Source of the DNA: Prevotellamassilia timonensis
GTDB taxonomy: Bacteria; Bacteroidota; Bacteroidia; Bacteroidales; Bacteroidaceae
Length of the DNA: 48,961 nt
NCBI RefSeq assembly: GCF_021531665.1
Contig: NZ_JADYUH010000011.1
Span: forward strand, 1-48,961
Reading direction: 5' to 3'
Within the stretch, counting starts at the first letter, position 1, and every line of letters starts with the position of its first letter. A program made the position numbers and the translations under genes. Below the pieces are notes generated by a model. The model had not been told where the DNA came from. It saw only the letters and a program-made list of their open reading frames with translations, and ran no database searches. Shown here piece after piece: positions 27,750-36,157 of this stretch.

Positions 27750-27887
27750 CTTGTTCTCTATTTTCGAATACCGCCAAAATAGATTCGCATGAGAACAAGC
27801 AGTAAGAAGGTTCATGCCCTAAGGCGTGAGCCATTCTGCGCTTGTTATGCGAATGGGCCACTTGGCGGTAGCCTGAAAATAGACAAG
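27750..27887 (+). ncRNA. Candidate rod-like structured RNA in the LRR gene leader
   Basis: A nested, almost continuous hairpin. From the outside in: CTTGT with ACAAG; CTATTTTC (27758-27765) with GAAAATAG (27875-27882); TACCGCCAA (27769-27777) with TTGGCGGTA (27862-27870); ATTCGCAT (27783-27790) with ATGCGAAT (27847-27854); AACAAGC (27794-27800) with GCTTGTT (27840-27846); AGAA with TTCT; and GGTTCATGCC (27809-27818) with GGCGTGAGCC (27823-27832), closed by a CTAA loop. Two pairs in the last helix are G-U, which favours RNA. It ends 34 bases before the LRR start codon. It could be a 5' leader or a separate RNA; no T run follows directly. No Rfam family recognised. Confidence 0.55.
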
Positions 27888-27921
27888 CAATTGAATGGTT
27901 GCGCGCCTATTTTTTATTCTC

Positions 27922-29040
27922 ATGAGAAATTACTTTTTACTCCTTACCCTTTTATGTTTTTCCCTTTCTGCCCGAGCTCATGACGCAGAGGTAGATGGAA
28001 TTTTCTACAATTTGGATGCAGCCAACAAGATGGCTACAGTCACTTTTAAGGGAGACAATTATGACTCGTATAATGATGAATACTACGGTGACGTAGTGAT
28101 TCCTGAAACAGTGACTTATAATGGTATCACATTTTCCGTCACGAGTTTGGGAGATTACTGCTTCTATGATTGCAGCATTTTGACCTCCATCACCATTCCC
28201 AACTCCGTCACGAGTTTGGGAGAATACTGCTTCTATGGTTGCATCAGTTTGACCTCCATCACCATTCCCAACTCTGTCACGAGTTTGGGATGGAACTGCT
28301 TCGAGGGTTGCAGCTTTTTGACCTCCATCACCATTCCCAATTCCGTCACGAGTTTGGGAGGAAGCTGTTTCCGTAGTTGCAGCAGTTTGACCTCCATCAC
28401 CATTCCCAACTCCGTCACAAATTTGGGATGGGGCTGCTTCTCTAATTGCTACGGTTTGACCTCCATCACCATTCCCAACTCCGTCACGAGTTTGGGAGAT
28501 TACTGCTTCTCTTATTGCAACAGTTTGACCTCCATCACCATTCCCAACTCCGTCACGAGTTTGGGAGAATGCTGCTTCTGGAATTGCAGCAGTTTGATCT
28601 CCATCACCATTCCCAACTCCGTCACGAGTTTGGGGGAATTGTGCTTCTCTGATTGCCCCAGTTTGACCTCCATCACCATTCCCAACTCCGTCACGAGTTT
28701 GGGAAAAGACTGCTTCTCGTGGTGCAACAGTTTGACATCCATCTATATGCTCCCCTCCACACCTCCCAGCACAGGATATAGGATGTTTTATGGCACTCCG
28801 TTAGAAACAGTCTATGTGGTGGACGAGGATGCCAAGACTGCCTATCAAACTCAAGCGCCTTGGAACGCATATGAGATTGTGGTTATGCCCACCGGCATAG
28901 ATGAAGTGGAGACAGACAAGACTGCCCCCACCATTGTCGGCTACTACGACCTGAATGGCAAACTAATCAACGGCAAACAACGCGGCGCGGTCATCGTGCG
29001 CTACTCCGATGGCACTACACGCAAGGTGCTGCTGAAGTGA
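27922..29040 (+). CDS. BspA-like leucine-rich repeat surface protein with sorting-tail-like C-terminus
   Basis: A 372-residue product. The start at 27922 (MRNYFLLLTLLCFSLSARA) gives a normal signal peptide; the frame also has an ATG at 27895. Residues about 85-270 are eight near-identical 23-residue repeats of the TpLRR/BspA type (LTSITIPNSVTSLG..CF..C.S), with a degenerate first and last repeat. The C-terminal 35 residues (YYDLNGKLINGKQRG, then VRYSDGTTRKVLLK) resemble the type-A tail used by type IX secretion or surface attachment in Bacteroidota; the secretion genes are not in the window. Predicted to be a cell-surface adhesin-like protein; its partner is unknown. Confidence 0.88.
   Translation: MRNYFLLLTLLCFSLSARAHDAEVDGIFYNLDAANKMATVTFKGDNYDSYNDEYYGDVVIPETVTYNGITFSVTSLGDYCFYDCSILTSITIPNSVTSLGEYCFYGCISLTSITIPNSVTSLGWNCFEGCSFLTSITIPNSVTSLGGSCFRSCSSLTSITIPNSVTNLGWGCFSNCYGLTSITIPNSVTSLGDYCFSYCNSLTSITIPNSVTSLGECCFWNCSSLISITIPNSVTSLGELCFSDCPSLTSITIPNSVTSLGKDCFSWCNSLTSIYMLPSTPPSTGYRMFYGTPLETVYVVDEDAKTAYQTQAPWNAYEIVVMPTGIDEVETDKTAPTIVGYYDLNGKLINGKQRGAVIVRYSDGTTRKVLLK
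28180..28731 (+). repeat. Eight 69-bp tandem repeats inside the LRR gene
   Basis: Eight in-frame units of exactly 69 bp from 28180, each beginning TTGACCTCCATCACCATTCC. Units are nearly identical at DNA level, including silent positions, except for the variable codons around the CF..C part. Such an array can expand or contract by recombination. Confidence 0.9.
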
Positions 29041-29512
29041 CTGCGCGAAAAGTGCCGGTGAAGTGACTGCGAAAGAACAGTCCGTCACACAGCCGACGCA
29101 ATTATAGTGCTCAGAGATACTCTCCAACATTCAATGGTTCATCCGTTTGAGTAAGGAGACTTTCGGAGATGCACATGGAAAATGAACAGTAGGAGGTAAA
29201 TGCCAACCCAAAAGGCATTTGCCACCTACTTTCTCTTTGCCACCAACTTTCGCTTTGCCTCCTACGTTCACCTTTACCGACCTCTCACGAAGCGGTGTTC
29301 CTTAGTGTGCTGTTTTGAAACACGAATCTCGCGAATGGGTGAAAGACAAAGAGACTAAAAGACAAAGAGACTAAAAGACAAAGAGACAAAGAGACAAAGG
29401 GATAAAAAGACAAAGAGAGGAAAAGACAAAACCAAGAAATCCCCTTGAGATAAACAGCAATAAACCTTTTCTTGAAAGAAGTGCATGCCGTCTGCAGCAT
29501 CATCAACGTAAA
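29041..29512. other. Spacer after the LRR gene with purine-rich tandem units
   Basis: No gene is recognised. At 29310-29430 the words GAAACACGAAT, CGCGAATGGGTGAAAGACAAAGAGAC and repeated AAGAGACTAAAAGACA units occur. The same header words precede the purine arrays near 27337-27390 and 4700-4745. Confidence 0.6.
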
Positions 29513-29972
29513 TTGCGCTTTCGGTGCTGCGGCTCTCGCCGCCATCTTCGCGGGCGTACAGCCTTCCAGGCTGATACTGAAGGAGTTCCCTGCTGTCCGG
29601 GGGCGTTGCCCCCGGTTACTCACAGTACAGCCTTTCAGGCTGGATAGTCTTGCTGGCCAACAGACTGTCCGCTCTTTGGGCTTTCAGCCCGTTCGCGGCA
29701 AAAGTAGTGCGGCTACCGCCGCCATCTTCGCGGGCGTACAGTTTTCCAGACTGGATAGTCTTGCTTGCCTTATCTTCCCCTAAGACATGAAGCGCAGCGT
29801 AACCGCACTTGCTGGCTTTATCACCTGTGCAGCAGCAGTATTTTAGCCTGGAAGGCTATACTGTGAGTAACCTCGGGCAACGCCCGAGGATAGCTGGACG
29901 CAAGAAAAGTTTAGCCTGGAGGGCTATACGCCCGCGAAGATGGCGGCGGGAGCCGCCGCGCCGAAGGCGCAC
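29513..29972. repeat. REP-like palindrome cluster 1
   Basis: Imperfect palindromes in a composite arrangement: CAGCCTTCCAGGCTG, CCGGGGGCGTTGCCCCCGG, CAGCCTTTCAGGCTG, TAGCCTGGAAGGCTA, CTCGGGCAACGCCCGAG and TAGCCTGGAGGGCTA. They are joined by constant words such as CTTCGCGGGCGTACAG, TTACTCACAGTA and GCGCCTTCGGCGC-like GC palindromes. The left half and right half run in opposite orientation. The same composite, in the same order, lies at 47815-48290 beside a REP-associated transposase. Confidence 0.8.
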
Positions 29973-30201
29973 TCTATCTTGACGCAGCATGGATGCGCAG
30001 TAAGGGAGCACAGGTCACGCCCCGCTGTGGCACAGAGGAACGGTTTTCGCCCTTCGTCCCTTCGTCTCTTCCTCTTTTCCTCTTTTCCTCTCTTTGTCCC
30101 TTAGCCTCTTTGACTCTTGTTCAACACAATTCTTTAAAAAACATCCACACTTTTTTCACAAAACCTCTAAATATTTTTTCAAGGGTAGAAAAAAGACGTA
30201 A
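29973..30201. other. Spacer with C/T-rich tract
   Basis: Includes a C/T-rich array at about 30040-30120 and then AT-rich sequence leading to the next promoter. No gene seen. Confidence 0.55.
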
Positions 30202-30235
30202 TTTGTTTTTTTCTAAAAAAAACTCTTTACATTTG
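30202..30235 (+). promoter_or_regulatory. Promoter of the lipoprotein/DUF5723 pair
   Basis: TTTG (30202-30205), a 22-bp spacer and TACATTTG (30228-30235). The spacer is one or two bases longer than usual. Start expected near 30242; leader of about 140 bases. Confidence 0.6.
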
Positions 30236-30384
30236 CATTCGTACAATCGTTATTATGTTTTTAGAGTTTTACTCGGTTGTGACATAGATTTTTACCGCTT
30301 GTGACTTAAATTGTATCCGAAACACCTTTTTTGAGAGAACAATCATTTCAGAAAATCATTTTTTTACCATTAAAACAGATAGAT

Positions 30385-32274
30385 ATGGCACCTATCCAAA
30401 TCAAACAATTTCTCTTCGTAGGAGCCCTCTGCGCCGGTTCGGCATTCTTGACGACAGCGTGCGTGGACAATTCCTATGACCTCTCCGAAGACCTTGACCT
30501 CACCATGGGGCTGGGTTCCAACGGACTGTCTGTCCCCATGGGAAACGTTGAAAAGATTTATCTCAACGACATTCTCAGCGTGGATGAATCTGTCAAACTG
30601 GACGCCGCGAACCAGTACTACCTCGTTGAAGACGGCACGACCAACTTCGATTTCACCATTGACAAAGTCACCACCAAGGTGGACAATCCCACCTTGCGCA
30701 CCAACCCAGGTAAACCTGCTCTTCCGTTCAACAAAGTGTGCGAAATCCTCGGTGCGGCAGGCATTTCTTCCATCACGTTGCCCGCCATTCCCCAAGTCTT
30801 CTCGGGTGAAGCAGAAGGTACCGAGAGCATGGATTTCAGCGTCACTGACATCTCTTCTGACATCAAAGCCATTCACTCTGTGTCCTTCACTCCGCTTAAG
30901 GTCAGCCTCAGTCTTGAATGGTTCAAGAGCAACGCTGCTCTGAAGTTTGATTTGAAAGAACTGAAGGATGTGGAAATCACCCTGCCGTCCATCCTTCATG
31001 TGGTGGATGGTTCTGTCTCTGAAGGTTGGACACTTGTGGAAGGCCACAAACTCGTGGCTCATTCCGTTGCTTTCAATGGTGCCAACATGAAGGAGATTGT
31101 CAGTTTCATGATTGACCAAACTCAGCTCAAGGATTGCAGCACAATTGAGAATGGAAAACTCTCCATCTCTCCCGAAGTCCTCCACATCAAAATGAAGGGT
31201 GGTGCAGACTTCGTGAACACCGGAAGCTTCACCATGACCAGCAACGACTACATGGACGTTCGTCTTCACATCAAGGTCGGCACTCCCGGCGCGAACAACA
31301 AGACCAACATTGTTGTGACCAGTGCGAAGGGCGTTTTCGATCCCCTCATCAACCCCGATGTGGAATCCATTGACATCGCTTCCGAACTGCCCGACTTCCT
31401 CAAAGACCCGGAAGTGCGCGTGAACGTCTCCAACCCGACGCTCAAGTTCAACGTATATCCCAAGAACAACGTGCAGATTCCTGCTGACGTGGACTTCTAT
31501 GCCACGCTACACTCCATCAAGGATGGTCAAGACCAGGTGAGTCCCGTGGAATTCCCGAAATACACCCGTCTCTACAAGAACACTTCCAACGTCATCTACT
31601 TCTATCAGGATGTCGCACCCTACGACCCCAACGGTTTAGAGGCTGACGCTCCCAGCAAAAAGGTACAGACCCAAAAGGTGGATAACATCTCCTCGCTCAT
31701 CAGCGTTCTTCCCGACCGCATTGAAGTGGATCTCGGAGCCAACGGCAATGACAAACACATCCGCGTGGTAGGAGAAAACGAAGTAGCCCTCGGACAGAAG
31801 TACAGTCAAGTTGTGGATTACACCATCTATGTTCCCTTCGAATTCAAGAACGGCGTCACCATCGTCTATACCGATGAAACCGATGGCATGAACGAAGACC
31901 TCAAGGACTATGCTGCCGATGGCATTCAAATCAGTGCTGAAGCAGAGAACACCATTCCGCTTGACCTCAAAGCCACCATCTCGGCATACGACATGTACGA
32001 CAACCTCATCCCCGGCATTCAGTTTGACGAAGTGGATGTGAAAGCCGGCGGAGGCACTGACGCGACAGCCGTCACCACCGCTCTCACCATTAAAGCCACC
32101 CTCACTGACCCCAACCTGCTCAAAAAACTCGACAAACTCGAATTCAAGATTAACGCAGCCAGTGAAGCCACTTCCAACGCCACCCACAAACTCGTCTCCA
32201 CGCAATATGTGCAGCTCAAGAACGTCAAGCTCAAACTTGTCGGACAGATTGTGGCAGATTTCAATGACAACTAA
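30385..32274 (+). CDS. Large lipoprotein of unknown function
   Basis: A 629-residue protein from the ATG at 30385, preferred over the frame's first ATG at 30331 because it places a lipoprotein signal (FLFVGALCAGSAFLTTAC) at the N-terminus with the lipobox LTTAC. The mature part is beta-rich, with repeated segments such as SFTPLKVSLSLEW, DLKELKDVEITLPSIL and VDYTIYVPFEFKNG. It has no catalytic motif and few Cys. No family name recognised. The next gene, a DUF5723-type outer-membrane protein, starts 24 bases later, so the two are probably co-transcribed and may act together at the outer membrane. Confidence 0.8.
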   Translation: MAPIQIKQFLFVGALCAGSAFLTTACVDNSYDLSEDLDLTMGLGSNGLSVPMGNVEKIYLNDILSVDESVKLDAANQYYLVEDGTTNFDFTIDKVTTKVDNPTLRTNPGKPALPFNKVCEILGAAGISSITLPAIPQVFSGEAEGTESMDFSVTDISSDIKAIHSVSFTPLKVSLSLEWFKSNAALKFDLKELKDVEITLPSILHVVDGSVSEGWTLVEGHKLVAHSVAFNGANMKEIVSFMIDQTQLKDCSTIENGKLSISPEVLHIKMKGGADFVNTGSFTMTSNDYMDVRLHIKVGTPGANNKTNIVVTSAKGVFDPLINPDVESIDIASELPDFLKDPEVRVNVSNPTLKFNVYPKNNVQIPADVDFYATLHSIKDGQDQVSPVEFPKYTRLYKNTSNVIYFYQDVAPYDPNGLEADAPSKKVQTQKVDNISSLISVLPDRIEVDLGANGNDKHIRVVGENEVALGQKYSQVVDYTIYVPFEFKNGVTIVYTDETDGMNEDLKDYAADGIQISAEAENTIPLDLKATISAYDMYDNLIPGIQFDEVDVKAGGGTDATAVTTALTIKATLTDPNLLKKLDKLEFKINAASEATSNATHKLVSTQYVQLKNVKLKLVGQIVADFNDN

Positions 32275-32298
32275 TTCTCTTTTCACGCCTATTAAGTT

Positions 32299-33693
32299 AT
32301 GAAAAACAAGATATCAGCCTGCATTCTGGCAGCAGCCCTCGCACTTCCCGTGGCAGCACAAGAACTGCGCTCCACCTATTTCATGCAGACCTCAAACAAT
32401 CGGCATGAAATGAACCCCGCGTTGCTTGACAGCAGCTATGTTTCCATGCCGCTCTTCATGGGCAACCTCAACATCGGCTCTACCGGTAATTTCGGTCTCG
32501 CCAACTTCGTCTATAAGATGCAACCCGGCTGGCAGGGCTACGGTGTGGACAATCGCAACCTCACCACTTTCATGCACCCCTCCGTCGATGCCGGTGACTT
32601 CCTTGGCGACCTCAAGGACAACAACCGAATGTCTTTGAATTTGAAATACGGACTCGTTGCCGTGGCGTTCAAGGCTTTCAAAGGTACGAACATCGTGGAA
32701 CTCAACCTCCGCTCCAACACCAACGTCAATCTCCCGAAGCAACTCTTCGCCTTCATGAAGGAAGCCGGAAAGAATGAGTCCTACGAGATTTCTGACCTCG
32801 GCATCCGCACGGAGAACTTCTTGGAAATCGGACTCGGTCACTCCCACAAGATTAACGACAAAATCACCGTCGGCGGTAAGATGAAATTCCTCTTGGGCAT
32901 CGCCTACGCCGACTTCAGCGCCGACAATCTGCACGTGCAGATGCAGGGCGACCAGTGGGCAATCAGTGGTCAGCCGAAACTCTCCGCTGCCATCCTCAAG
33001 TCCGAGTTCACCCATGAAAACAACAATCCCAGCGGAAAGATTGACGGCATTGACGACGTCACCTTCGGTCTCCCCGGCTTCGGTCTCGCTTTCGACCTCG
33101 GTGCAACCTACAAAGTGTTGGACGACCTCACCGTCAGCGCAGCCATCACCGACCTCGGTTTCATCAAGTGGAAAGACGCTTTGCAGGCAGCTCCCAACCG
33201 CACCAGCTGGACCTTCAACGGCTTTGCAGAGGATGTCTATGCCGGTGGCACCAACACCGGTTCCAACAAGATTGGCGACCAGTTCGAGCAAATCGGCGAT
33301 GACCTCGAAGAAATGCTCCCGCTCTACGACCAGGGCAAGAAGAACGAAACCCGCGCTCTCGCTGCCACCCTCAACATCGGTGCAGAATACACGCTTCCCG
33401 TCTATCGTCCGCTCCGCTTCGGCTTCCTCTACACTTCCCGTTTCGCCGGAAAATACTCCTATCATCAGGGAATGCTGAGCGCCAACATCCGCCCCGTGAA
33501 GTGGTTTGAGTTTGCTCTCAACGGTGCGGTCAGCTCCTCCGGCTGCACTGCGGGTATGGTGATTGACCTCCACGCCAAGCACTTCAATTTCTTCATCGGT
33601 GCTGACCGTTTCCTCGGCAAGGTTTCCAAGCAGTTCATTCCTCTCCACAACATGAATAGCAGCGTGTCACTCGGCATGAGCTTCCCGCTTTGA
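32299..33693 (+). CDS. DUF5723 family outer-membrane protein
   Basis: A 464-residue protein with a signal peptide (MKNKISACILAAALALPVAAQ). The mature start, LRSTYFMQTSNNRHEMNPALL, and the body (LNLKYGLVAVAFKAFKG, FLEIGLGHSHKIND, ITVGGKMKFLLGIAYAD, FGFLYTSRFAG, FEFALNGAVSSSG) fit DUF5723, predicted barrel proteins of Bacteroidota resembling PorV/FadL-like forms. It ends in a hydrophobic strand (SVSLGMSFPL). It lies 24 bases downstream of the large lipoprotein gene. Function not known. Confidence 0.85.
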   Translation: MKNKISACILAAALALPVAAQELRSTYFMQTSNNRHEMNPALLDSSYVSMPLFMGNLNIGSTGNFGLANFVYKMQPGWQGYGVDNRNLTTFMHPSVDAGDFLGDLKDNNRMSLNLKYGLVAVAFKAFKGTNIVELNLRSNTNVNLPKQLFAFMKEAGKNESYEISDLGIRTENFLEIGLGHSHKINDKITVGGKMKFLLGIAYADFSADNLHVQMQGDQWAISGQPKLSAAILKSEFTHENNNPSGKIDGIDDVTFGLPGFGLAFDLGATYKVLDDLTVSAAITDLGFIKWKDALQAAPNRTSWTFNGFAEDVYAGGTNTGSNKIGDQFEQIGDDLEEMLPLYDQGKKNETRALAATLNIGAEYTLPVYRPLRFGFLYTSRFAGKYSYHQGMLSANIRPVKWFEFALNGAVSSSGCTAGMVIDLHAKHFNFFIGADRFLGKVSKQFIPLHNMNSSVSLGMSFPL

Positions 33694-33714
33694 GAGAACA
33701 TCCCATAAATAATT

Positions 33715-33743
33715 AAGGTGTAGCGTTTGCTGCACCTTTTTTA
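33715..33743 (+). terminator. Terminator overlapping the next promoter
   Basis: AAGGTGTAGC (33715-33724) pairs with GCTGCACCTT (33729-33738), one pair being G-U, with a GTTT loop and a T run after it. It ends the lipoprotein-DUF5723 unit. The loop and right arm share bases with the -33 element of the AAA+ gene promoter. Confidence 0.85.
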
Positions 33744-33757
33744 TTTCCTTATTTTTG
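33726..33757 (+). promoter_or_regulatory. Promoter of the AAA+ ATPase gene
   Basis: TTTG (33726-33729), a 20-bp spacer and TATTTTTG (33750-33757). The predicted start at about 33764 lies inside the inverted-repeat element at 33760-33828. Confidence 0.7.
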
Positions 33758-33759
33758 CG

Positions 33760-33828
33760 GGGGTGTTCTATAAATTACGGGATAAGGAGCGTTCAAAAAT
33801 CAACTCAACCTAATTTATAGAACACCCC
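33760..33828. mobile_element. Small MITE-like element with 18-bp perfect inverted ends
   Basis: GGGGTGTTCTATAAATTA at one end and its exact reverse complement at the other, total 69 bp. A shortened copy is at 25187-25235. No open frame. It occupies the 5' untranslated region of the AAA+ gene. Confidence 0.7.
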
Positions 33829-33859
33829 TTAAAAGTTCCCCACCTTAACCCTACGCACC

Positions 33860-35800
33860 ATGTCTTCACAGAAAAACAGCCTTGCAGAGGCGATAGTTTC
33901 TTTTCTCTTTTTTTCGCTCGGCATGTGGATGACCTATTTGACCCTTTCGTCAAGTTTCTTCTACGTGTTTTTGATGTACCTGTTTTTCTTCATTTCCGGC
34001 TTGTCTTTGGTGGATTTTCAAAAATCGGATGGGAAGAAGCCGGGCTGCTCCTTCACGTTGGGTTTCGTCGGTTTTTTACTCATTGGTTTGGCTTTTTTGT
34101 TCAAAGGAGAGAGCCCGATTTTTGTGGTTGTTTTCATGGGTTTGGGGTCTTGGGTCATCATGTATGAAATCGCAGCCTTGATGGGTTCCGACGCTATTCA
34201 GAATGCAGAGAAGCAGAAAGAGGAAGAGCGAAAGAAGTTGGCGGACCAAGTGGGAGACATCATTCGTCGGAACGAGCGCAAAAGAATATTGAGCGAAGCC
34301 GGTCTGCCCGAGGACATGACCGACGAAGAACTGGAAACTTTGTCCAAGCACGTGGAAGAATTGACAGAGGCAGCCGAGGAGGAATCCGCTTTTCGTTTTC
34401 TCAAAGAAGAGGATTTTGAGCGTGTCCACGATGCTGTTGAAGATTTGGTGTCGTTCATCCGTTCCATTGAAGGGCGCGACGACGTAAAAGAGATGATGGA
34501 AAAGGTGATGAATTTCCGCGAGTTGGACGGCTCACCGAGCATCATGGAGAACGACGTCAGGTTCCGCCTCACTTTCATGGCAGATGTCTATAAGTGCATC
34601 CGGAATCTTGGCGGTGACTTCAGCGAGTCCGGTCTCAACATGGAGTGCTGGCGTGTTTTCCTCCTTCTCTACGTCTCCCCCTCTCAGGATTGGAACTATG
34701 CCGAGTGCAACCGGGAGTTTATGGATTCTATTTCTTCGTCGGAACTGGACGAAACCCTCAAACAGATGGTTGACGCCGATGCGGCGAAAGAGGATGAGTT
34801 CTATCTCGCTCGCGTTCTGACCTACTGCGAAGAAGACCTTCGCACCCGCTATCTTTCCCTCCTCTATCGTTTCACTTCCACCATTGCCAAACTCGACCAC
34901 ACACTCAGTGACACGGAGAAGCAATGGCTTGCCCGCATCATGAAGGCAAAGGAACTCTCTTCCGGAAACGGTACCACCGTCACCACCGCTGAACAGATGA
35001 AGGAAGGACCTTCCCCGGCGGAACAACTCAATTCGCTCATCGGACTTCAGGGTGTCAAGGAAGAGGTGAAACGTCTGACCAATTTCATCCGCATTCAGAA
35101 ACAGCGTGATGAAGCAGGTCTCAAGACCGCCGGTATTTCCTATCACTGCGTCTTCACCGGTAATCCCGGTACGGGCAAGACCACCGTGGCACGCATCGTG
35201 GCGGGAATCTACAAAGAACTTGGCATTTTGAAGAAAGGACATCTTGTTGAAACAGACCGCTCGGGGCTTGTGGCAGAATATGTCGGGCAGACAGCCGTCA
35301 AAACGAACAAGGTGATTGACTCAGCCTTGGATGGCGTCTTGTTCATTGATGAGGCTTACAGTCTCGTCGGAGGTGCCAACGACTTCGGTTCTGAGGCGAT
35401 AGCCACGCTGTTGAAACGCATGGAAGACAACCGCGACCGCCTGGTTGTCATTTTGGCGGGTTATGAGGATGAAATGCAGGGGTTCATTGACTCCAACCCC
35501 GGTCTTCAGTCTCGTTTCAACCGTTACATTCATTTTGAGGACTACAGTGCCGATGAGTTGTTCTCCATTTTCAAGATGTATGTGAAGCGCAACGACTACG
35601 TTTTGGACGCCGCAGCAGATGTGGCACTTCGTCAGCGTTTGGAGAAAGCAGTGGCGGAGAAAGACCGCAATTTTGGCAATGCCCGCACCGTGCGCAACCT
35701 GTTTGAAAAAACGTTAGAGAATCAGGCGATGCGTCTCGCCGTCATCTCGGATTTGACGCGCGATGACCTCCTCACGCTGAAAACAGAGGATTTGGGCTAA
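33860..35800 (+). CDS. Membrane-anchored CbxX/CfqX-type AAA+ ATPase
   Basis: A 646-residue protein. Residues about 10-95 hold three or four hydrophobic segments (for example IVSFLFFSLGMWMTYLTL; FYVFLMYLFFFISGLSL; VVVFMGLGSWVIMYEIAAL). A charged coiled-coil-like stretch follows (about 110-190). A helical region (about 235-365; ESGLNMECWRVFLLL to LSDTEKQWLARIM) is somewhat like TerB-type helical domains, a weak inference. The C-terminal AAA+ module has Walker A GNPGTGKTT (about 433), Walker B VLFIDEAY (about 492), a sensor-1-like VVILAGYEDEM, and an arginine finger in GLQSRFNRY. The motif order matches the CbxX/SpoVK family. The stop codon is part of the 166-bp inverted repeat. Confidence 0.85.
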   Translation: MSSQKNSLAEAIVSFLFFSLGMWMTYLTLSSSFFYVFLMYLFFFISGLSLVDFQKSDGKKPGCSFTLGFVGFLLIGLAFLFKGESPIFVVVFMGLGSWVIMYEIAALMGSDAIQNAEKQKEEERKKLADQVGDIIRRNERKRILSEAGLPEDMTDEELETLSKHVEELTEAAEEESAFRFLKEEDFERVHDAVEDLVSFIRSIEGRDDVKEMMEKVMNFRELDGSPSIMENDVRFRLTFMADVYKCIRNLGGDFSESGLNMECWRVFLLLYVSPSQDWNYAECNREFMDSISSSELDETLKQMVDADAAKEDEFYLARVLTYCEEDLRTRYLSLLYRFTSTIAKLDHTLSDTEKQWLARIMKAKELSSGNGTTVTTAEQMKEGPSPAEQLNSLIGLQGVKEEVKRLTNFIRIQKQRDEAGLKTAGISYHCVFTGNPGTGKTTVARIVAGIYKELGILKKGHLVETDRSGLVAEYVGQTAVKTNKVIDSALDGVLFIDEAYSLVGGANDFGSEAIATLLKRMEDNRDRLVVILAGYEDEMQGFIDSNPGLQSRFNRYIHFEDYSADELFSIFKMYVKRNDYVLDAAADVALRQRLEKAVAEKDRNFGNARTVRNLFEKTLENQAMRLAVISDLTRDDLLTLKTEDLG

Positions 35801-35963
35801 GTAATCCTCAAAAAATAACCTGCATCATCTTTGAAAATCTTTTCGGTCCATATTTTCTCCCTCATCAGTCACATAACTACGGCTATGCTCCTTCTTCGGG
35901 TGAAAATCTGACCTCGAAAATGTCATTCAAATCTGACGCAACTTATTATTTTCATATTACTAA
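35798..35963 (+). repeat. 166-bp inverted repeat, left copy
   Basis: Matches the reverse complement of 41692-41857 over 166 bases with only two mismatches. It contains the words CATAACTACGGCTATG and GAGGTCAGATTTTC. It starts at the stop codon of the AAA+ gene. The copies enclose the three-gene outer-membrane operon. Confidence 0.9.
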
Positions 35964-36040
35964 GTTTCCGCCCGGCGGGATGGCAGCCCGTGGACTGGCA
36001 AACGATTTACCGGACAGCAATAAAATAGAATCAGAAAGAT

Positions 36041-36106
36041 ACAAAGCACCTGCGGTGCGATTCAAGGAGGTTGAGCCTCGTTTGAGTCGCACCGCAGGCG
36101 CTTTGT
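36041..36106. terminator. Long hairpin downstream of the outer-membrane operon
   Basis: ACAAAGCACCTGCGGTGCGA and on to TTCAA (36041-36065) faces its near-complement at 36082-36106. It forms a 25-bp stem with two G-U type mismatches and a 16-base loop. It lies 52 bases past the operon's last stop codon and may end its transcription; the T run is weak. The rest of 35964-36157 holds no gene. Confidence 0.6.
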
Positions 36107-36157
36107 GGGTGGCTGCTTCGTTCCTTTCAAACGGTGGCGAGCCTGTGTCGTGTGGTG

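Noticed and set aside
29513-29972. Possible remnant of a transposase gene among REP-like palindromes
   Set aside because: No HUH or Tyr motif could be found in any frame; only palindromes are left.
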